A stretch of DNA of 8,666 nucleotides from Pseudomonadota bacterium (GTDB lineage: Bacteria > Desulfobacterota > JADFVX01). The stretch spans positions 1 through 8,666 of the forward strand of contig JADFVX010000072.1 in NCBI GenBank assembly GCA_015222755.1, written 5' to 3'. Below, piece by piece: positions 6,594 through 8,666 of the stretch (the stretch's first letter is position 1; every line of letters begins with the position of its first letter). The position numbers and the translations under genes were made by a program. Below the pieces are notes generated by a model. The model saw only the letters and a program-made list of their open reading frames with translations. It was not told where the DNA came from and did not search any database.

Positions 6594-7115
6594 ATGTCTG
6601 AGACTATAGTGATAGACGGCTACAACCTGATAAAACAGTGGGACGAGCTTATCGACCTTGAGGTTGTTTCCCTGGAGGAAGGGCGCAAGGGCCTTATACG
6701 CATCCTGGCTGCTTATAAGAAGTCCAGGGGCCATGACATAACCATCGTTTTTGATGGCTGGAAGTCTGACAACATAGGCAGCTCCCATGACAGGATTCAG
6801 GGTGTAGATATAATATACAGTGGCCGGGGCGAGAAGGCCGATGAGGTGATAAAGAGGATATCCGATGAACTGCGGGCCAAGGTGGTCATTGTTACTTCCG
6901 ATAAGGCTATCGAAACGCATGCCTTAAAGCGCGGCTCGGCAGTGATCCCTTCGGCAGATTTTGAGATGAGGGTGCGTTTGGTTTCTCAGGAAGAAGAGTA
7001 TGGCTGCTTTGATGAAGAAGAGTATCAGCCACCTACCGGGGGCAATAAAAAAGGCCCGGCGAGAAGGCTTTCAAAAGAGGAGAGGAAAAAACAGCAAAAG
7101 TTGAAAAAGTTGTGA
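6594..7115 (+). CDS. YacP-like NYN-domain (PIN-fold) putative ribonuclease
   Basis: This 173-residue protein begins directly with the NYN/PIN-like signature VIDGYNLI (6-13). The conserved acidic and polar residues follow in order: N11, D54 (VFDG), D83 (KADEVI) and D103 (TSDKAI), consistent with a metal-dependent nuclease centre. YacP/Rae1 in Bacillus is a ribosome-linked endoribonuclease of this class; the same role here is an inference. The C-terminus after residue 145 is a Lys/Arg-rich tail (KEERKKQQKLKKL), likely to bind RNA or ribosomes. The ATG at 6594 is the only start that keeps the DGYN motif. It has no ribosome binding site, and the promoter places the transcript 5' end at or near this ATG, so a leaderless message is likely. 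The gene is monocistronic and converges on the nnrU-like gene, 88 nt away. Confidence 0.88.
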   Translation: MSETIVIDGYNLIKQWDELIDLEVVSLEEGRKGLIRILAAYKKSRGHDITIVFDGWKSDNIGSSHDRIQGVDIIYSGRGEKADEVIKRISDELRAKVVIVTSDKAIETHALKRGSAVIPSADFEMRVRLVSQEEEYGCFDEEEYQPPTGGNKKGPARRLSKEERKKQQKLKKL

Positions 7116-7203
7116 AGGCTGCCGTATGAATAAGCTGTTGCTTCCTTCCTTAAAGAGCTAACTCTAAATCCCTGTAAAAATATAATATTTCAACCGGTAA
7201 TCC
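7116..7203. other. Convergent intergenic spacer without recognisable terminator
   Basis: This 88-nt stretch separates the stops of the NYN gene and the nnrU-like gene. It contains an AT-only palindrome (AAATAT-A-ATATTT, 7178-7190) and short weak stems. I see no GC-rich hairpin followed by a T run on either strand, so no intrinsic terminator can be called. Confidence 0.5.
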
Positions 7204-7773
7204 TCAAATTGTCCTGTCTTTAAATATGCTTACGCCAAATAGTATCTCATGACCGTAGAGGACAAACGCATAGCCTGTGAGGCCGAGAGCTACCGCAATC
7301 AGGTCATGAATAACTGAAGGCCCCCCCGAGGGGATTAAGGTCTGGCGGGGCCTTGCCATGATCATGTCGGCAAGGGCGTAGAATAAAAAGCTGCCAAACA
7401 GGATGATAGAGGCAATGTCGCCGGTTGCCGTCAAGTGAGCTATGGCCCATATTGCGGTGCCTATAAGCATCGGATGCCTTAGTTTTGCGCGTATATAGGT
7501 CTTGAGATATGCGGCTGTGATCAGGATGAAAACGAAAGGCATCACAGTCAGGGCCAGGGAGCGGCCAAAGGCAAACGGTTGCCATAGGGGCGTGCGGTCA
7601 GCCTGGCTGTAACCGTATATGATGAGCAGGAATGCAATTAAGGATATGGCGGAAAAGAGCGCCAGATAGGGCAAGTGCCCCAAACGGTCTATCAGTAGTT
7701 TTCGTTGCCTGGAAAAGGTGGGCAGCAGGTGAATGGCGATAAACAAGGCGATGCCGAAAAGCAAAAAAACCAT
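7204..7773 (-). CDS. NnrU-family integral membrane protein
   Basis: This 189-residue protein has five or six membrane helices, at about residues 2-19, 34-54, 71-91, 103-138 (probably two) and 155-175. The family signature is the stretch RHPMLIGTAIWAIAHLTATGD at about 99-119, read as RHPMLIGTAIWA plus IAHLTATGD, with the earlier IHLLPTF motif at 14-20. NnrU was named for linkage to nitrite/nitric oxide reductase genes in alpha-proteobacterial denitrifiers, and relatives are related to the isoprenylcysteine methyltransferase-like membrane fold. The biochemical role is not known, and no denitrification gene is visible here. Its ATG overlaps the stop of a 48-residue small ORF by 1 nt (TGATG), with GAGG 10 nt upstream, so the two are likely co-translated. 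Seven consecutive G fall in codons 149-151 (SGG). Confidence 0.88.
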   Translation of the reverse strand: MVFLLFGIALFIAIHLLPTFSRQRKLLIDRLGHLPYLALFSAISLIAFLLIIYGYSQADRTPLWQPFAFGRSLALTVMPFVFILITAAYLKTYIRAKLRHPMLIGTAIWAIAHLTATGDIASIILFGSFLFYALADMIMARPRQTLIPSGGPSVIHDLIAVALGLTGYAFVLYGHEILFGVSIFKDRTI

Positions 7774-7919
7774 CAGGTCATATCCTCATAGTTATCTACG
7801 CTTAGGGCTTCTTCTCTTCTTCTCCCTGACAAGAACGATGGCTGTCTTTTTTTGTTTGAGTTGGGGAAGAGTAAAATAGTTGCGCCAAGTGCCGCTGATA
7901 TAAGCAATATTTTAGTCAT
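7773..7919 (-). CDS. 48-residue single-helix small membrane protein coupled to the nnrU-like gene
   Basis: This short frame starts with ATG at 7919, with GGGAG 10 nt upstream, and ends with TGA at 7773-7775 overlapping the ATG of the nnrU-like gene (TGATG). The product starts MTKILLISAALGATILLFPN, a hydrophobic helix at about residues 3-18, then continues with a basic stretch (KKRQ, GRRR) and an acidic end (VDNYEDMT). The Lys/Arg cluster after the helix predicts an outside N-terminus and a cytosolic tail. I do not recognise a family. The case for a real gene rests on the ribosome binding site, the coupling overlap and the membrane-protein composition. A lower-complexity tail (SGRRREEA) is a reason for caution. 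Role unknown; an accessory to the NnrU-like protein is an inference. Confidence 0.6.
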   Translation of the reverse strand: MTKILLISAALGATILLFPNSNKKRQPSFLSGRRREEALSVDNYEDMT

Positions 7920-7959
7920 AGTGCTGATTCTCCCGGAGTGATTTCATCTTTAGCTGCTA

Positions 7960-7965
7960 ATTATA
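7960..7965 (-). promoter_or_regulatory. Perfect TATAAT -10 box upstream of the small-ORF/nnrU pair
   Basis: TATAAT on the minus strand lies 40 nt before the ATG at 7919. No recognisable -35 hexamer occurs 16-18 nt upstream (GGTACT at 17 nt), so an activator or the upstream tetR transcript may also contribute. Confidence 0.35.
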
Positions 7966-8041
7966 CTACAAAGATTCCCAGAAGTACCTCCTAATATTGC
8001 AGTTTAGATGATTACTATTCAATTATTTCTTCCTGAAAGCA

Positions 8042-8095
8042 TCAAAAACATCCTTCCTTGAAATGGTGCGGATTACAACCTGTAATCAACACCAT
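8042..8095 (-). CDS. Possible 17-codon leader peptide
   Basis: Consecutive ATG, GTG and TTG codons follow AGGAGGT (8096-8102). From the TTG the spacing to AGGAGG is 7 nt, ideal for initiation; from the ATG it is only 1 nt. The peptide, counted from ATG, reads MVLITGCNPHHFKEGCF and stops at 8042-8044. Its first eleven codons are exactly the 33-nt inverted repeat, so the start would be sequestered in a hairpin in the RNA. It could be a regulatory leader peptide or chance. No family is recognised. Confidence 0.2.
   Translation of the reverse strand: MVLITGCNPHHFKEGCF
8063..8095. repeat. 33-nt near-perfect inverted repeat (operator or RNA stem-loop)
   Basis: On the plus strand the arms are ATGGTG-CG-GATTACA and TGTAATC-AA-CACCAT around the 3-nt centre ACC. 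Thirteen of fifteen DNA positions pair. In minus-strand RNA one of the two mismatches becomes a U-G wobble, leaving a single mismatch; in plus-strand RNA both stay unpaired. No U run follows directly, so it is not a standard intrinsic terminator. A dimeric regulator such as the adjacent TetR-family protein could bind a repeat of this type; a structured leader RNA is the alternative. Confidence 0.75.
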
Positions 8096-8150
8096 ACCTC
8101 CTTTACTCTTTAGTAGCTAATTTAACCTTTCATAAACTGTAATTTTCAGA

Positions 8151-8666
8151 TTAACGCCTGATTCCCTTAAAAAACATTTCAAACAAAGCGGCAATCTCTT
8201 TATCCGAGTCTTCTTTTTTTTGCTCAATCCACCTGAGTTCAAACTGGTTGATAATAATAGAAAGTATAGAGGCTCTTTCCATAATTCCGGCCTTCGTGAC
8301 TGTTCTTAAAATTTCAGTTATTATGTCAATTTCTGTTGAATTGTCAGGTGCCATCTGGTTGTAGGATTCTTTCAGCTCCTTGAATATGCCGGGATCGCTC
8401 CCACGGGTGGCAAAGAAATCGTGGAGATATTGAATTTTCCTCGTTACGTAAATGGTTAACTTCTTATCCGCTTCGCATTCAGAGGGCATAAGCTTTTTAA
8501 GATGGGCAAACATAATCTCATATTCTATCTCGGCCACCCTTTTAAAAAGTTCTTCTTTATTTTTAAAGTAGTTATATACCGTTCCTTTTCCTACTTTGGC
8601 ATCCTTTATGATTTCATCTATACTTGTCTTCCTGTACCCATAGCGTGTGAAATGGTTTGTTGCGCT
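8151..8666 (-). CDS. TetR/AcrR-family transcriptional regulator, N-terminus beyond the window
   Basis: The frame is open to the window edge, and 171 residues are visible. The first visible residues form the TetR DNA-binding domain: HFTRYGYRKTSIDEIIKDAK, then VGKGTVYNYFKNKEELFKRV, a classic helix-turn-helix pattern with recognition helix around KGTVYNYF. Only about 10-15 residues should be missing. A GTG at 8537 could be read as a start, but it lies after this domain and is not plausible. The C-terminal ligand/dimer domain is divergent and helical, so the ligand cannot be predicted. The gene reads towards the small-ORF/nnrU pair 231 bp downstream. It may regulate that pair or share a transcript with it; this is an inference. 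Confidence 0.92.
   Translation of the reverse strand, partial: SATNHFTRYGYRKTSIDEIIKDAKVGKGTVYNYFKNKEELFKRVAEIEYEIMFAHLKKLMPSECEADKKLTIYVTRKIQYLHDFFATRGSDPGIFKELKESYNQMAPDNSTEIDIITEILRTVTKAGIMERASILSIIINQFELRWIEQKKEDSDKEIAALFEMFFKGIRR

Larger units (their letters stand above)
7920..8150. other. 231-bp spacer between the tetR-type gene and the nnrU cassette
   Basis: The spacer is AT-rich and holds no long ORF. On the minus strand, in order, it contains AGGAGGT (8096-8102), a 33-nt inverted repeat (8063-8095), a second AGGAGGT (7986-7992), TATAAT (7960-7965) and GGGAG before the 48-residue ORF. An imperfect direct repeat pairs 8100-8120 with 7941-7961 (16 of 21 bases equal). Confidence 0.7.

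Noticed and set aside
5686..6609. Open frame of 307 codons on the plus strand
   Set aside because: It runs antisense through ispA and xseB, whose motifs are complete, crosses both promoters and has no family-like motifs.
7178..7190. AAATAT-A-ATATTT palindrome as terminator of the convergent genes
   Set aside because: The stem is only A and T, is six pairs long and is not followed by a suitable T run.
8009..8062. 17-codon plus-strand frame starting MITIQLF
   Set aside because: It has no ribosome binding site or coupling to a neighbouring gene.
8063..8095. Inverted repeat as an intrinsic terminator of the TetR gene
   Set aside because: No U run follows the stem on the minus strand; the nearest T5 is about 14 nt further on.
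8151..8537. GTG at 8537 as start of the TetR-family gene
   Set aside because: The same frame stays open to the window edge and encodes the helix-turn-helix before this codon.

Overview
The window comes from a mid-GC bacterial chromosome. A dxs segment at 3961-4020 counts 50% G+C. The strand layout, the MEP isoprenoid pathway genes and the order xseB-ispA-dxs-(tlyA) suggest a Gram-negative lineage, possibly deltaproteobacterial-like or Nitrospirota-like. This is an inference from gene order and general protein style; nothing here fixes the taxon.

Left part (1-1643, + strand): the end of a surface-polysaccharide or secondary-metabolite type cassette. It holds a 5'-truncated NodU/CmcH-type carbamoyltransferase, a SxtJ-like membrane protein (1-nt overlap) and a 50-residue DUF5989-like membrane protein that starts on the base after the previous stop. 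The last stop codon overlaps the stop of tlyA on the other strand (TTAG at 1640-1643), so there is no room for a terminator.

Middle (1640-6538, - strand): a tightly packed operon read right to left, xseB > ispA > dxs > SGNH hydrolase > tlyA. Most junctions are ATGA overlaps. It starts at a good sigma70-type promoter (6509-6538). ispA and dxs are isoprenoid biosynthesis genes; tlyA is an S4/FtsJ-type rRNA 2'-O-methyltransferase; xseB is the small subunit of exonuclease VII. The SGNH gene is strikingly AT-rich compared with its neighbours and looks like an insertion between dxs and tlyA. In my recollection, carbamoyltransferase/SxtJ/DUF5989 cassettes often carry an SGNH hydrolase next to them. 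It may therefore belong functionally to the left cassette although it sits in the isoprenoid operon.

Divergent from xseB is a YacP-like NYN-domain protein (6594-7115, +). Its promoter places the transcription start at or very near the ATG, suggesting a leaderless mRNA.

Right part (7204-8666, - strand): a TetR-family regulator (N-terminus beyond the window), then a 231-bp spacer, then a 48-residue single-TM small protein coupled by TGATG to an NnrU-family integral membrane protein. The spacer holds a 33-nt near-perfect inverted repeat, two AGGAGGT motifs, a possible 17-codon leader peptide and a TATAAT box. The spacer is the part of the window least explained by known genes: it could be an operator for the TetR protein or a structured leader RNA. 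No RNA genes, CRISPR arrays or insertion sequences were seen.
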